DNA of 41,198 nucleotides, taken from the NCBI GenBank assembly GCA_020047715.1, contig JAIFNN010000061.1, forward strand, positions 1-41,198, in the 5' to 3' direction. The translations under genes and the position numbers were made by a program. The notes beneath the pieces are model-generated. The model saw nothing but the letters and a program-made list of their open reading frames with translations. It searched no databases and was not told where the DNA came from. This document shows, piece by piece, positions 21,389 through 32,112 of this stretch. How positions within the stretch are numbered: the stretch's first letter is position 1; each line of letters starts with the position of its first letter. Origin of the DNA: Bacteroidota bacterium. Lineage in GTDB: Bacteria > Bacteroidota > Bacteroidia > Bacteroidales > GCA-2748055.

Positions 21389-22849
21389 ATGAGAAGAAAA
21401 CTGTATTTTTCGCTTTGCGTTCTGTTCGCAATTTTTCTAAGCAATTGCGAATCGGATGACAGATTTGGTTCCCCGGATTATTCTTCCGGCGATTATGAAG
21501 AAGAAAGCTCTTCAACAGAAAAGTATAAGGACTATGTTGAAAATCCCTTTATAAAAGCCGACGAACAAGCTGTTTCCACCTTCTCCGTTGATGCCGACGG
21601 AGCATCATACTCAAACATGCGAAGGTTTATGAATCTGGGACAGAAACCCCCAAAAGCTTCTGTGCGAATCGAAGAATATATTAACTATTTCACATTTGAT
21701 TATGAGGAACCGGCACCGGGCGAAAATGTTTCCCTGAATTCCGAGATCTCTACCTGCCCATGGAACGAGGCTCATCACCTTCTCCGAATTGGTATGAAAG
21801 GCAAATCTGTTCCCGAAAATGAGATTCCGAATTCCAACTTTGTTTTTCTTATCGATGTTTCCGGCTCTATGAGTTCTTCGGATAAGTTGGAAGTTCTGAA
21901 ATCAGGGTTTACTTTGATGGCCGATAACCTGAGGGACAACGACAAGGTAGCTATTGTTACTTACGCTGGGCATGCCGGGGTATTGTTGCCACCAACCTCA
22001 GGCAGTGAAAAGCAAAAAATCAAGCAAGCTATTTCTCAACTCGGAGCTGGCGGCTCTACGGCCGGTGCGGCTGGTATTTCAACAGCATATGAACTGGCAT
22101 CCCAAAACTTTATCACCGACGGAAATAATCGGGTGATTTTGGGAACCGATGGCGACTTCAATGTCGGTACTTCTTCCACTGAGGAATTGATTACCTTGAT
22201 TGAAGAGAAAAGGGAAAGTGGGATATATCTGACTGTGCTTGGGGTTGGTACAGGAAACCTTAATGATCACATGATGGAGCAGATTGCCAACAAGGGCAAT
22301 GGCAATTATGAGTATATTGATAATGCAATGCAAATTCAGAAGGTGTTCGATCATGAGAAAGGCAAGTTCTTTACAGTAGCAATCAATTCAAAAATCCAGA
22401 TAAGTTTTAACCCCGATGCCATTGATTCGTACCGTTTGGTTGGTTATGAGAACCGGAGTCTGAATGAAGATGATTTTGAAAATGACTCAACGGATGCCGG
22501 TGAAATAGGCGCATCTCAGACGATTACAGCTCTGTACGAAGTTCTGCTGCAACCCACGTTTAGTGCGTTTAAATATGCACAATTCGATTTCAGGTATGTA
22601 AAACCAGGAGACACAGAGAGCAGGCTGATCAGTCACGAAGTGAAATCCTTCCCTGTAAGCATTGCCAATGCATCCGAAAACATGCGTTTTGCAGCGGCAA
22701 TAACGGGCTTCGGACTCTTGATGAAGGAGTCGGAATATAAGGGAACTCTTACGAAACAAATGATTCTGGATTTTGCAGGAAGCACCACCGGGTTTGATCC
22801 CTTTGGATACCGTGAGGAGTTCTTCGAAATAGTGAGAAAATGGAAGTAG
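21389..22849 (+). CDS. VWA domain lipoprotein (YfbK-like, with vWF-A N-terminal and C-terminal DUF3520-like regions)
   Basis: Lipobox FLSNCES; TFSVDADGASYSNMRRFMNLGQ...RIEEYINYFTFDY; MIDAS FLIDVSGSMSSSDKLEVLKSGF. Confidence 0.93.
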   Translation: MRRKLYFSLCVLFAIFLSNCESDDRFGSPDYSSGDYEEESSSTEKYKDYVENPFIKADEQAVSTFSVDADGASYSNMRRFMNLGQKPPKASVRIEEYINYFTFDYEEPAPGENVSLNSEISTCPWNEAHHLLRIGMKGKSVPENEIPNSNFVFLIDVSGSMSSSDKLEVLKSGFTLMADNLRDNDKVAIVTYAGHAGVLLPPTSGSEKQKIKQAISQLGAGGSTAGAAGISTAYELASQNFITDGNNRVILGTDGDFNVGTSSTEELITLIEEKRESGIYLTVLGVGTGNLNDHMMEQIANKGNGNYEYIDNAMQIQKVFDHEKGKFFTVAINSKIQISFNPDAIDSYRLVGYENRSLNEDDFENDSTDAGEIGASQTITALYEVLLQPTFSAFKYAQFDFRYVKPGDTESRLISHEVKSFPVSIANASENMRFAAAITGFGLLMKESEYKGTLTKQMILDFAGSTTGFDPFGYREEFFEIVRKWK

Positions 22850-22889
22850 CTTAATCTCTTAACCAGGATGTATTTGGAAGCGATACGGC

Positions 22890-23294
22890 TTAAAACTCCC
22901 AGGACATGGTGTACATGATAAAAATCAATACGAGCGTGGTAAATACGTTAATCACGGTAAATATAAGGTTGTACTGACTTCTGAGCTTGTCGAATTTTCT
23001 TCTCAGCATAATGCCCAGATTGGGAACAAAAAATGCCAGAATAACAGCCACATAGTAAATCAAAAACGGATTTTTTCCTGCAGGATCTTCCTCATCAGCA
23101 CGGATACCGCTGTAAAACAGAACCAGATAGGCCAAAAGCAAAAAGGCGAGGAGGTAAACCAGATAGCTGACTTTAAGGGCAATGGTTGATACAGCACGTT
23201 TCCTGTGAACTCTGAACGGGCGCAGGATAATTATGGATACTACAAACAAAAAGATAAAGGTGGCAATGAAGATCAGATGCAGCAGTAGGTTCAA
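22890..23294 (-). CDS. Small multi-pass membrane protein, hypothetical
   Basis: Several hydrophobic segments across 134 aa; no family recognised. Confidence 0.65.
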   Translation of the reverse strand: MNLLLHLIFIATFIFLFVVSIIILRPFRVHRKRAVSTIALKVSYLVYLLAFLLLAYLVLFYSGIRADEEDPAGKNPFLIYYVAVILAFFVPNLGIMLRRKFDKLRSQYNLIFTVINVFTTLVLIFIMYTMSWEF

Positions 23295-23428
23295 TGGAAT
23301 TATTATTAGTAGTTATTGAATTGATGCAGCAAGGTACAAACTTTTTTTTAACACGGGAAAAATTTTGTTGTCAAAACTCAAAGTAAAGTTTTTGTCGAAA
23401 TTCAGTCTTTCACATTGTTCGGCCAATG

Positions 23429-25201
23429 TCACTCATACGACCTTAGGGTGAAACTGAATTTACAACCTTCTCCGGGTATATTTGAACTTTGAACACTTAC
23501 ACTTCCCCCAAGTTTTTCAACAATTCTCTTTACAATCGGAAGTCCCAAACCATGTCCTTCAATATCCTCTCTTCCAAGTCTTTCAAAATCATCAAATATT
23601 TTCCCAAGGGAGTTTTCCGGCAGACCATTCCCATTATCCCTGATCCAGAATGTTACGATCGAGGGGGTGGTAGTTTCATAGCCAAGGGTTATTTCAGGAG
23701 GATTTCCACCGTATTTTATTGCATTGCTAAAAAGGTTTACCCAAACTTCTTCGATCAGTTGACCATGCCCGAGAACTTTAGGGCATTTACTTGGAATATT
23801 TAATATTGCTTCTGAGTCGTTAATCTGTTTTTCAAGCCTTTTCCTTACTTCATTAATTATAGTGCAGGTTTCAATAGGAACAACCTGAATATCTTCCTTT
23901 CTGATGACAGAAAGTTTTAAAAGGTCATCAATAATTATACCCAGTTTTAAGCTGTCGTCCTTCATAATATCCAACAATTCTATTGCTTTTGCAGTATTGT
24001 TTTCCAATAAATTTTTCTTGATCAGCTCACTGAATCCAACCATTAAATTAATAGGGTTTTTCAAATCATGAGCAACAGATCGCGCATACGCATTCAGGTC
24101 TTTAATAAGGGCTTCTTTTTCAATAAGTTCAATTTTCCTTCTCTTGTTAGATTCAACAATTTCCTCTGTAATAATCTTTCTGCCGGTAATATCATTCAGA
24201 ATAAATATTTTGCATACCAGCTCATTGCTTTTTCCGAGAATTTCATGATACTTTACCTCGTAATACTTCTTCTCATCCTGGGTGTAAACCTGGGTTTCAA
24301 TGCAGAAGTTGTTTGAATCCCTGAAATCATCAGCTTTGATATTAATTTTCGATAATACTTCATCGAGACTGTATTTGATGCGAGTAGCTTCCCTGAGGTT
24401 GGAAATAATTTTAAATGCAGGGTTTAAATCAATAATCTGGTCCCTTGAGTCAACAACCAGGATTCCAACTGATAAGTTTTCAATTACCTGTTTTCTGGCA
24501 ATAGGCGTTATATCGAACATCCTGAACCGATAAAAACTGATCAGGATAATAATTCCAGAGAATACAAAGGAAATAGGGGTAAGATCAAGGCCTTTTATCG
24601 GCGTAAGTTTAAAGACATAAAGAATACTTGCGATAAAGGGTAAAATGCTACCGGTCACCAGTAGCCAGATATTTATCTTGAATGGCTGATATACCCTGTT
24701 TGCACTGACAAGCAGAAGGATAATCCCACCAGTAAGAGTCAAATAAGTATAGATAATATGAATCCAGAACCACCACCCGTAATAATAGATTCCAAAATGA
24801 GTTACTTCATTTATTTCAAGTCTTTCCCATAAAATGTTATGGTATGAATTCGTGACAGCCAGTAAAAAGGTAACAAAAGGAATAGTGAGAAGCAATAAAA
24901 ATGTTTTGTGGTTTGCAAATTTGTTCTGCCATGTGTAATACAGTGAAAACAATAAAAAAAACACAGGGCTGGTGGTGACACCGATGTAAGCGATTTTAGC
25001 CCACAAAAATTTTAAGGAAGCAGTTAAGGCAGCTTCTTCAAAGCCATCAGCAATGGTCCATACAGCAGCTGCCAGTTCGAAAAACGCAAGATATTTTGCA
25101 CCGAAAGCGATCTTTTTCTTCCAGATTATAATAGCAATAACAATCGCCAGGAACCCCAGGAGAAACCGAATGTAAGAAAGCAGGTTAAAATCGTAAAGCA
25201 T
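23429..25201 (-). CDS. Sensor histidine kinase with N-terminal 7TM-type sensor and PAS-like region
   Basis: N-terminal multi-TM; H-box ARSVAHDLKNPINLMVGFSELI; N-box NLFSNAIKYGG; IRDNGNGLP; GHGLGLPIVKRIVEKLGGSV. Confidence 0.94.
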   Translation of the reverse strand: MLYDFNLLSYIRFLLGFLAIVIAIIIWKKKIAFGAKYLAFFELAAAVWTIADGFEEAALTASLKFLWAKIAYIGVTTSPVFFLLFSLYYTWQNKFANHKTFLLLLTIPFVTFLLAVTNSYHNILWERLEINEVTHFGIYYYGWWFWIHIIYTYLTLTGGIILLLVSANRVYQPFKINIWLLVTGSILPFIASILYVFKLTPIKGLDLTPISFVFSGIIILISFYRFRMFDITPIARKQVIENLSVGILVVDSRDQIIDLNPAFKIISNLREATRIKYSLDEVLSKINIKADDFRDSNNFCIETQVYTQDEKKYYEVKYHEILGKSNELVCKIFILNDITGRKIITEEIVESNKRRKIELIEKEALIKDLNAYARSVAHDLKNPINLMVGFSELIKKNLLENNTAKAIELLDIMKDDSLKLGIIIDDLLKLSVIRKEDIQVVPIETCTIINEVRKRLEKQINDSEAILNIPSKCPKVLGHGQLIEEVWVNLFSNAIKYGGNPPEITLGYETTTPSIVTFWIRDNGNGLPENSLGKIFDDFERLGREDIEGHGLGLPIVKRIVEKLGGSVSVQSSNIPGEGCKFSFTLRSYE

Positions 25202-25464
25202 TTTTATATCCCGGGTATTACCTAATTCTACTTCGATTTATTAGAAAAGAGGTTTTCTTTTTACCCATAATTTCAAATGGGAAAAGATCCGCTCGCTTAT
25301 TTACTCCTGCGATGATTTAGCAAACCGCAACCGGATAGGTTATACGTTCGGAATAATCATCGGAAACGTCAATTCTCAATAGTAGTATTAGTTTTTATAA
25401 TTACCTAAAAATCTTATGACTAATTCTTTGTGCCATGCATTCAAGGTTAATACTTCAGTGATTC

Positions 25465-27549
25465 TTATTTAAGCCATCTATCCAGCCATCCAAAAAACTC
25501 TCTCTGCCATAGTATTGAATTCTGCGGTTTAACAACAAAGTGGGTTTCTTCGGGAAAAACGAGCAGTTTGCTGGGAATACCCCTTAGCTGTGCCGAGTTG
25601 AAGGCTTCCAGACTTTGCGTGTAGGGAACTCTCAGGTCCATCTCCCCTGTGATAATCATGATGGGAGTATCCCATTTATCCACAAAAAGATGAGGGGAAA
25701 ACTTGTAACCAACCGGTTGTGGTTTCGCCCAATAGGGACCGCCATTGTCGAAGTTTACGAAAAAAGTTTCTTCTGTGGAGCCGTACATACTTTCCAGGTT
25801 GTAAATACCGCAGTGTGAGATGAAGGCTTTGAAACGGCCTTCGTGATGCCCGGCCAGGTAGAACACCGAGTAACCCCCGTAACTGGCGCCAATGGCTCCC
25901 AGATTGTCTTTGTCAACAAAGGGTTCTTTGCTTACGTTATCAATGGCGCTAAGGTAGTCCTTCATATTTTGGCCTCCATAATCGCCCGAGATCTGACGGT
26001 TCCATTCCTCTCCAAAGCTTGGAAGTCCTCGGCGGTTAGGAGCTACAACGATGTATCCGTTTGCAGCCATCAACTGAAGGTTCCATCGGAAGGAGAAAAA
26101 CTGGCTTACAGCGCTCTGCGGACCACCCTGGCAATACAACAAGGCGGGATATTTCTTTGCAGGATCGAAATCCGGAGGGTAGATAACCCAAACCAGCATA
26201 TCCTTATTATCGGTTGTTTTCACCCACCGCTCTTCTACATTGCCCATTTTTACAGCATCATAGATATTTTTGTTGGTGAAAGTCAACTGGGTTTCCTCCC
26301 CCGAAACAGGATTTATTCTAAAGATCTCGGTTGCCATGGAAAGCGACATCTTTTCGCCGGTTATAAGGCCTTCAGACATCGAGAAAGCTGTGTAATCGTG
26401 GTCTCCCTTGGTGACCGCACTTATTTCGCCGGAGCTGGTATTTATTCTGTAAATCTGAAACCGGGCATGTCGTCCCGAAATGAAGTAAATCGTAGTATTA
26501 TCCTTGTCCCAAAGCATGTTTGCAACATCCTGATCGAATGTTTTTGTCAGGTCTGATTTTTCTTTTGTTTTAAGGTCCATCACTATTAGCCGCTGTTTAT
26601 CTGCCTCGTAGCCAGGAGTGGACATACTTTGCCAGGCCAGCTTGCTTCCGTCGGGACTGAAAGCCGGATATTTGTCATATCCGGGCATACCTTCACTCAG
26701 GTTTTGGGTTTCACCGGTTTCAAGATTGTATAAGTAGATGTCGGAATTGGTGCTCACTGCATATTCCCGGCCCTTCATCTTTTTGCAGGTATAAGCAATG
26801 GATTTCGAATCGGGACTCCATTTTATTTCCGCCTGGTCGAAGTATGGCGACAAGGGAGCGTCAAATGGCTCATCCATCTGAATGTCTCTGCCTTCGGTCA
26901 CCAATGCGCCATTTGGCTCAGCAATAAAAATGTGACTGTATGCATAGTCGCTCCAAGCATTCCAATGGCGGTACATCAGGTCTTCAGTAATCCTGACATT
27001 GGTAAGTGGGAGGTCGGGATAGATTTCCTGAGGGGTTTTATCGATTTTCACATCCTTTGTATAGAAGAATTTCTTCCCGTCGGGGGCAAATTCAAAACCG
27101 TTGATTCCTCCTTCAATCGCAGTAAGCTGCACTTTCCCTGAACCATCGGCGTTCATCTCCCAAATCTGTGCCGATCCGCTTTCTGATGAAATGAATCCCA
27201 CTAAGTCACTGCCCGGCTTCCACCGCATGTTTCCTCCAACACCAAGATCAACAGGATCGCCGCCTTCTGTGGAGACCTTATAGATTTTTGTCTGGCTTTT
27301 GTTTACCGCGGCGTCATAACGTGTAACATTGTAAAGCACGCTTTTTCCATCGGGGGAGAGCTGTTGATCGGCAACACGGCCGAATTTCCAGAGAATTTCG
27401 GGGCTGAGTTTTGCTGCTGAGATTTCTTCCGGGGTCAAGGCGTTTGTGAAATCGCCGACAACTGGTTTTTCGGTTTCTTTTGCTTTGGAGCATGACAGAA
27501 CCATCACGCTCGAAACAAGTACGGCTGAGAAGAAGGTTTTGAATTTCAT
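25465..27549 (-). CDS. S9 family (prolyl oligopeptidase-type) peptidase lipoprotein with propeller domain
   Basis: Lipobox VLSCSKA; GAIGASYGGYSVFYLAG nucleophile elbow; ITGEMDLRVPYTQSLEAFNSAQLRGIPSKLLVFPEETHFV. Confidence 0.96.
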   Translation of the reverse strand: MKFKTFFSAVLVSSVMVLSCSKAKETEKPVVGDFTNALTPEEISAAKLSPEILWKFGRVADQQLSPDGKSVLYNVTRYDAAVNKSQTKIYKVSTEGGDPVDLGVGGNMRWKPGSDLVGFISSESGSAQIWEMNADGSGKVQLTAIEGGINGFEFAPDGKKFFYTKDVKIDKTPQEIYPDLPLTNVRITEDLMYRHWNAWSDYAYSHIFIAEPNGALVTEGRDIQMDEPFDAPLSPYFDQAEIKWSPDSKSIAYTCKKMKGREYAVSTNSDIYLYNLETGETQNLSEGMPGYDKYPAFSPDGSKLAWQSMSTPGYEADKQRLIVMDLKTKEKSDLTKTFDQDVANMLWDKDNTTIYFISGRHARFQIYRINTSSGEISAVTKGDHDYTAFSMSEGLITGEKMSLSMATEIFRINPVSGEETQLTFTNKNIYDAVKMGNVEERWVKTTDNKDMLVWVIYPPDFDPAKKYPALLYCQGGPQSAVSQFFSFRWNLQLMAANGYIVVAPNRRGLPSFGEEWNRQISGDYGGQNMKDYLSAIDNVSKEPFVDKDNLGAIGASYGGYSVFYLAGHHEGRFKAFISHCGIYNLESMYGSTEETFFVNFDNGGPYWAKPQPVGYKFSPHLFVDKWDTPIMIITGEMDLRVPYTQSLEAFNSAQLRGIPSKLLVFPEETHFVVKPQNSILWQREFFGWLDRWLK

Positions 27550-27589
27550 GATTTTTAATTACTCGAAGTTTATTAAATCGGTTAAAGAT

Positions 27590-28615
27590 TTACTTCTGCT
27601 TGTTTTTAAGTGCTTCCCTGATTTTAGCTTCCAGTTCATCAGCAAGTTCCTGATTGTCGGCCAGCAAAGCCTTCACTCCGTCTCTGCCCTGTCCCAGCTT
27701 TGTTTCTCCATAGCTAAACCATGACCCGCTTTTCTTGATTATGTCGTTTTCAACACCCAGATCAACAAGTTCGCCGGTTTTGGAAATTCCCTCGCCATAC
27801 ATGATATCGAATTCAGCTTTGCGGAAAGGTGGGGCAAGCTTGTTCTTCACGATTTTAACTTTCGTACGGTTGCCATTGATTTCCTCACCGTCTTTCAGCT
27901 GACCGGTGCGTCGAATATCGAGTCGAACCGAGGCATAAAATTTCAGGGCATTACCACCGGTTGTGGTTTCGGGATTGCCAAACATAACACCGATTTTCTC
28001 GCGAAGCTGATTGATGAATATGCAGCAGGTGTTCGTTTTGTTGATGTTGGCGGTAAGTTTACGGAGTGCTTGTGACATGAGTCTGGCCTGAAGGCCCATT
28101 TTTGAATCGCCCATTTCGCCTTCAATTTCAGCTTTGGGAGTAAGGGCGGCAACTGAATCGATAACAACAATGTCAACAGCGCCTGAGCGGATCAGGTGAT
28201 CGGTAATTTCCAAAGCCTGCTCTCCGTTATCGGGCTGCGAAATGAGGAGGTTTTCAATATCCACCCCAAGTTTTTCAGCATAGAACCTGTCGAAGGCATG
28301 CTCGGCATCAATGAAAGCCGCAATTCCGCCTGCTTTCTGAGCTTCAGCGATAGCATGAATTGCCAGGGTGGTTTTACCGGACGACTCAGGTCCGTAGATT
28401 TCAATAACCCTTCCGCGGGGTAACCCGCCAATTCCAAGGGCAACATCCAAACCTATTGATCCCGTCGATATGGCTGGCACATCAACAATAACGCTATCTC
28501 CCATCCTCATGATGGAGCCTTTTCCATAGCCTTTTTCGATTTTATCCAGAGTAAGTTGTAGGGCTTTTAATTTTTCGCCATTAACGTTTACTGCTTCTTT
28601 TTTTTCCTTGCTCAT
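27590..28615 (-). CDS. recA: Recombinase RecA
   Basis: [69 protein letters not shown]. Confidence 0.99.
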   Translation of the reverse strand: MSKEKKEAVNVNGEKLKALQLTLDKIEKGYGKGSIMRMGDSVIVDVPAISTGSIGLDVALGIGGLPRGRVIEIYGPESSGKTTLAIHAIAEAQKAGGIAAFIDAEHAFDRFYAEKLGVDIENLLISQPDNGEQALEITDHLIRSGAVDIVVIDSVAALTPKAEIEGEMGDSKMGLQARLMSQALRKLTANINKTNTCCIFINQLREKIGVMFGNPETTTGGNALKFYASVRLDIRRTGQLKDGEEINGNRTKVKIVKNKLAPPFRKAEFDIMYGEGISKTGELVDLGVENDIIKKSGSWFSYGETKLGQGRDGVKALLADNQELADELEAKIREALKNKQK

Positions 28616-28639
28616 ATTGTTTTTTACCTATTAATGTTT

Positions 28640-29095
28640 CTAGTCTTCAAAAATCTGCTTCGAATGTTCCTTTATTTTCACTTTATCAATAATTTTTTCG
28701 ATAATCCCATCTTCCGAAATCACGAAAGTCTTCCGCAGAATCCCTTCATATGCTTTTCCATACATCTTTTTCTCTCCCCAGACCTGGTAATCTTTGATTA
28801 TCTTTTTCTCCTCATCGGAAATAAGGGGGAAAGGAAGGTTGAATTTCCCGATGAAATTCTGATGCGACTTTTCGCTGTCGGCGCTTACACCCAGGACCTC
28901 GTGGTTTTTGTCGATGAGGTCGCTGTAGTTGTCGCGCAAATTGCAGGCCTCGGTGGTGCATCCCGGAGTATTGTCTTTGGGGTAAAAGTACAAAACGAGT
29001 TTTTTCCCTTTGTAATCCGACAGGCTAACGGTATTGCCATTCTGGTCCTTCCCGCTGAATTCAGGGGCTTTGTCTCCAGGTTTCAATAAGTTCAT
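28640..29095 (-). CDS. bcp: Thioredoxin-dependent thiol peroxidase (BCP-type peroxiredoxin)
   Basis: LVLYFYPKDNTPGCTTEACNLRDNYSDL motif. Confidence 0.97.
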   Translation of the reverse strand: MNLLKPGDKAPEFSGKDQNGNTVSLSDYKGKKLVLYFYPKDNTPGCTTEACNLRDNYSDLIDKNHEVLGVSADSEKSHQNFIGKFNLPFPLISDEEKKIIKDYQVWGEKKMYGKAYEGILRKTFVISEDGIIEKIIDKVKIKEHSKQIFED

Positions 29096-29207
29096 AGTGG
29101 GGATTTTAATGCGTAAATGTAAGGATTCGGCATGAAAAACCGGTTAGTAACTTCTATAGTTTATTAACAATTCGGTTTCAGAAGGGTATTAATTTATTAG
29201 TATTTTT

Positions 29208-31280
29208 ATGCAAAAATTTGCGAGCCCGGAATCCAATAACATAAAGCCAAAGAGTATGATGATCAGAGAAGTCCTTTTTAAGTCCATTTTAGCCCTACTG
29301 GTTTTGTTTTTCTTTTCCTCCAGGGATGTTCATGCTCAGTTTGAGAATAAGAATACCGCTGACCTGAAGTCGGAAGCCCTTTCGAATTTCAATTCGGGGA
29401 ATTACTCTGATGCTCTTGCGCAGTATAGGAGCCTTCTTACCCGCTATCCCAAAGACGGCTTGTTCAGTTATTATTGTGGGCTTTCCCTTTTGAATATGAA
29501 CAAGGATTTAAAGGCATCAATTGAATATCTTGAATTTGCTTCCTCCAAGGCAAGCGTCCCGAATCAGGTTTTTTATTTCCTGGGAGTCGCATATACCCGT
29601 AACTATCAGTTCCCCCAGGCAAAAAAAGCCTACAATCAATTTGCTTCCGTTGCCACCAAAACCGAATTGAAAGACCTGATGCCGTTAAGGTTGGCTGAAA
29701 TGTCGGATAATGCTCTTTCACAAACCACTTCTTATAATACATTGGATGTGTTGGCTTCTTCTCTGTTTTCGTTCAGCGACTCCAATTATGTCAGGCAAAT
29801 AAGTGCTCCCGGTGGTTCTCTCAAGCAGAAACCGGCAGAGCTCCTGCCTTCCTCAGAGGGTATGAAGGATATCACCAACCTGATGTTTATGCCCCGTGGG
29901 ATAGAAAAAAACGATTATGTGTTTTATGCGGGTTACGGTAAAAGTAAGAAAAGGGGTTATGAGATCTTTATGGCTAAATCGGGCAACGGTCAGCGGTTCT
30001 CTGAGCCGGTAGCTGTGGATGCTGTGAATACCGATTTTGATGAAATTCTTCCCTATTACGATCCCATTGGAAAGGATTTGTATTTTGCATCCCGCGGACA
30101 CAATAGCATGGGAGGATATGATTTATTCAAAGCGCACCATGATATAGAGAGGAACACCTGGACAGAGCCTGTGAATCTCGGTTTTCCAGTGAACTCGCCT
30201 TCCGACGAATTTTTGGTAATTCCAGGCACCGATCTGGGAAGTATTATGCTTATCACCGACAGGCAGGGGCTGGATAGCATGATCACTGCCTACCTTCTTC
30301 GCATCCACGAGCCTCGTGTGAAACTTGCAAATGCGGATCCTGTTGAATTGAAGAAGATTGGGAAATTCGGCGGGATCGAAGCCATTCCGGATATGGTGGA
30401 TATGAGTGCCGAAAATATTCTTGCCGAGACAGCTGTCAGGTCAGAGCCTGTTCCTGTCATGGCACCGGCCAAGAGGCCAAAGCCAGGTGAAGTTGTTGGC
30501 CAAATGCCCGCTGATTATAACAAGTACCTTCGTCAGGCACTCGACCAGCAGTTTAAAGCCGATTCTGTTGCGAAACTTGCACGTGAGGCCCGCCTGCAGG
30601 CTAAAAACATTCCTGACCCAGATGAGCGCTGGGCACTTCAGAAAAATATTATATCCTGGGAGAAGCAGTCGGCCGATTTTCAATCCAAAGCCGATGAGTA
30701 TTATCTCTTGGTTAAGCAAATGGAGAAGGGAAACGATGTCGACAGAAAAGTGCCTGATGCTATTGTAAAGGACACGGTTATCAACGACATAGCTCTTTAC
30801 AAGTACAAGACAGATGATGTAGTTGAGCAGAAACCCGCTCCGATTGAACCTGTTGTTGCAGAACCCATCGCTCAGGTGGAGAACAAAGTTCCTGCGCCCC
30901 CGGCTGAAGAACCCATAGCGAAGCAGGAGAAAAGCATGAGCCGTTTTGTGTTGCTCGACTCATCCCCTTACTCGGCAAATAATCCCTTTCCTGAAGAAAC
31001 CGTTTTTCCCAAGGGCTCCTATTATAAAATTCAGCTTGCCGTTCTAAGTCAGAATCCCGATTGGAAAGCTTTTGGAGGGCTCTCACCTGTGACCTTCGAA
31101 ACGGTTGTGGGCAAGCCCATGAAGCGTTATTATGCAGGCTCATTCGCCAGGTACGAGGATGCGAAGACGGCCATGGAAGTTGTTCGCGGGAATGGTTTTC
31201 CAGAGGCATTTATTGTTGGATGGTTTGATGGGCAAAAGATGGCGGTGACAAAAGTAATTGAATTGGAAAAGAGGAATTAG
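29208..31280 (+). CDS. TPR + PD40 (WD40-like) + C-terminal SPOR-like envelope protein
   Basis: TPR-like FNSGNYSDALAQYRSLLTRYPKDGLFSYYCGLSLL; PD40 DLYFASRGHNSMGGYDLFKA; C-terminal YYKIQLAVLSQ...RYYAGSFARYEDAKTAMEVVRGNGFPEAFIVGWFDGQKM. True start may be the Met at 29256-29259 region (MMIREVLFKSILALLVLFFF signal peptide). Confidence 0.85.
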   Translation: MQKFASPESNNIKPKSMMIREVLFKSILALLVLFFFSSRDVHAQFENKNTADLKSEALSNFNSGNYSDALAQYRSLLTRYPKDGLFSYYCGLSLLNMNKDLKASIEYLEFASSKASVPNQVFYFLGVAYTRNYQFPQAKKAYNQFASVATKTELKDLMPLRLAEMSDNALSQTTSYNTLDVLASSLFSFSDSNYVRQISAPGGSLKQKPAELLPSSEGMKDITNLMFMPRGIEKNDYVFYAGYGKSKKRGYEIFMAKSGNGQRFSEPVAVDAVNTDFDEILPYYDPIGKDLYFASRGHNSMGGYDLFKAHHDIERNTWTEPVNLGFPVNSPSDEFLVIPGTDLGSIMLITDRQGLDSMITAYLLRIHEPRVKLANADPVELKKIGKFGGIEAIPDMVDMSAENILAETAVRSEPVPVMAPAKRPKPGEVVGQMPADYNKYLRQALDQQFKADSVAKLAREARLQAKNIPDPDERWALQKNIISWEKQSADFQSKADEYYLLVKQMEKGNDVDRKVPDAIVKDTVINDIALYKYKTDDVVEQKPAPIEPVVAEPIAQVENKVPAPPAEEPIAKQEKSMSRFVLLDSSPYSANNPFPEETVFPKGSYYKIQLAVLSQNPDWKAFGGLSPVTFETVVGKPMKRYYAGSFARYEDAKTAMEVVRGNGFPEAFIVGWFDGQKMAVTKVIELEKRN

Positions 31281-31353
31281 CTTTGAAGTTCGCTTCATAC
31301 TAATTGCAGTTTGATCAATTTTTTTACTAAATTTGGATAATTTCTAATCAAGT

Positions 31354-31635
31354 ATGGCACAGAAGATTTATGAACGACCATTAATATGGAATAACGGCAA
31401 GGCTGAGAATGCTGAGTCTCATTTTCTTGTGCTTTATAACGACGACTTCAACACCTTTGAGTTCGTTATCCAGAGTTTGGTGGAGGTATGTGATCACAGC
31501 GCCGAACAGGCAGAGCAGTGCGCAACCATTACTCATTTCAAGGGAAGGTGTGAGGTGAAAAAGGGGCTGAAAACAGAACTTCAGCCGATGCAGGTTGCAC
31601 TGATAAAAAGAAATCTGAAAGCTTTAATAGAATAA
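31354..31635 (+). CDS. clpS: ATP-dependent Clp protease adaptor ClpS
   Basis: HFLVLYNDDFNTFEFVIQSLVEVCDHSAEQAEQCATITHFKGRCEVKKG. Confidence 0.95.
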   Translation: MAQKIYERPLIWNNGKAENAESHFLVLYNDDFNTFEFVIQSLVEVCDHSAEQAEQCATITHFKGRCEVKKGLKTELQPMQVALIKRNLKALIE

Positions 31636-31641
31636 AAATTA

Positions 31642-32106
31642 ATGGGGGCAATTATTATACTTATTGTTTTGGGGATTTTGTTATTCCTTATAGAGTTTCT
31701 TCTCATTCCGGGGATTACCATCGCAGGGATCGGAGGAGCTATTATGACCATGTCTGGAGTTTATATCGCTTTTGAACGCTTTGGAACCAAGATTGGGGTG
31801 CTTGTGCTTCTTTTTACCCTGGTTTCAACAATTGTGATGTTTGCTTTTTCTTTGCGGTCGAAAACCTGGAAAAAGGCAATGCTCAGCACCAATATCGATA
31901 GCAATGTTGCCGACGATTTGGGACTTGAGCTCCTTCACGAGGGCGATAAGGGCGAAACAATTGGCCGTCTTGCCCCAATGGGGATGATCAGAATTTCAGG
32001 TCACAGCTATGAGGCAAAATCAATAGCTGGATATATCGAACCCCATACCCCTGTCGAAATTGTTAAAATAAGTGCATCTCAAATCATTGTAAAACCAATA
32101 AAATAA
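31642..32106 (+). CDS. NfeD family membrane protein (short form)
   Basis: Hydrophobic N-terminus LIVLGILLFLIEFLLIPGITIAGIGGAIMTMSG; C-terminal OB-like GETIGRLAPMGMIRISGHSYEAKSIAGYIEPHTPVEIVKI; immediately upstream of FloA. Confidence 0.92.
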   Translation: MGAIIILIVLGILLFLIEFLLIPGITIAGIGGAIMTMSGVYIAFERFGTKIGVLVLLFTLVSTIVMFAFSLRSKTWKKAMLSTNIDSNVADDLGLELLHEGDKGETIGRLAPMGMIRISGHSYEAKSIAGYIEPHTPVEIVKISASQIIVKPIK

Positions 32107-32112
32107 CAAATT

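Noticed and set aside
25255-25300. cccataatttcaaatggg small inverted repeat upstream of the histidine kinase
   Set aside because: Short 5-bp arms in AT-rich sequence; not distinguishable from chance.
25843-26556. 237-aa plus-strand ORF antisense to the S9 peptidase
   Set aside because: Shadow ORF opposite a strongly supported coding gene; no recognisable domain.
27590-28615. recA, uvrA, clpS, nfeD-floA, smpB, miaA as novelty candidates
   Set aside because: Typical housekeeping genes with all expected motifs; the nfeD-floA pairing is well known.
28634-29089. 151-aa plus-strand ORF opposite bcp
   Set aside because: Exact antisense shadow of the peroxiredoxin gene.
30781-31209. 142-aa minus-strand ORF opposite the TPR-PD40-SPOR gene
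   Set aside because: Shadow ORF with atypical composition.
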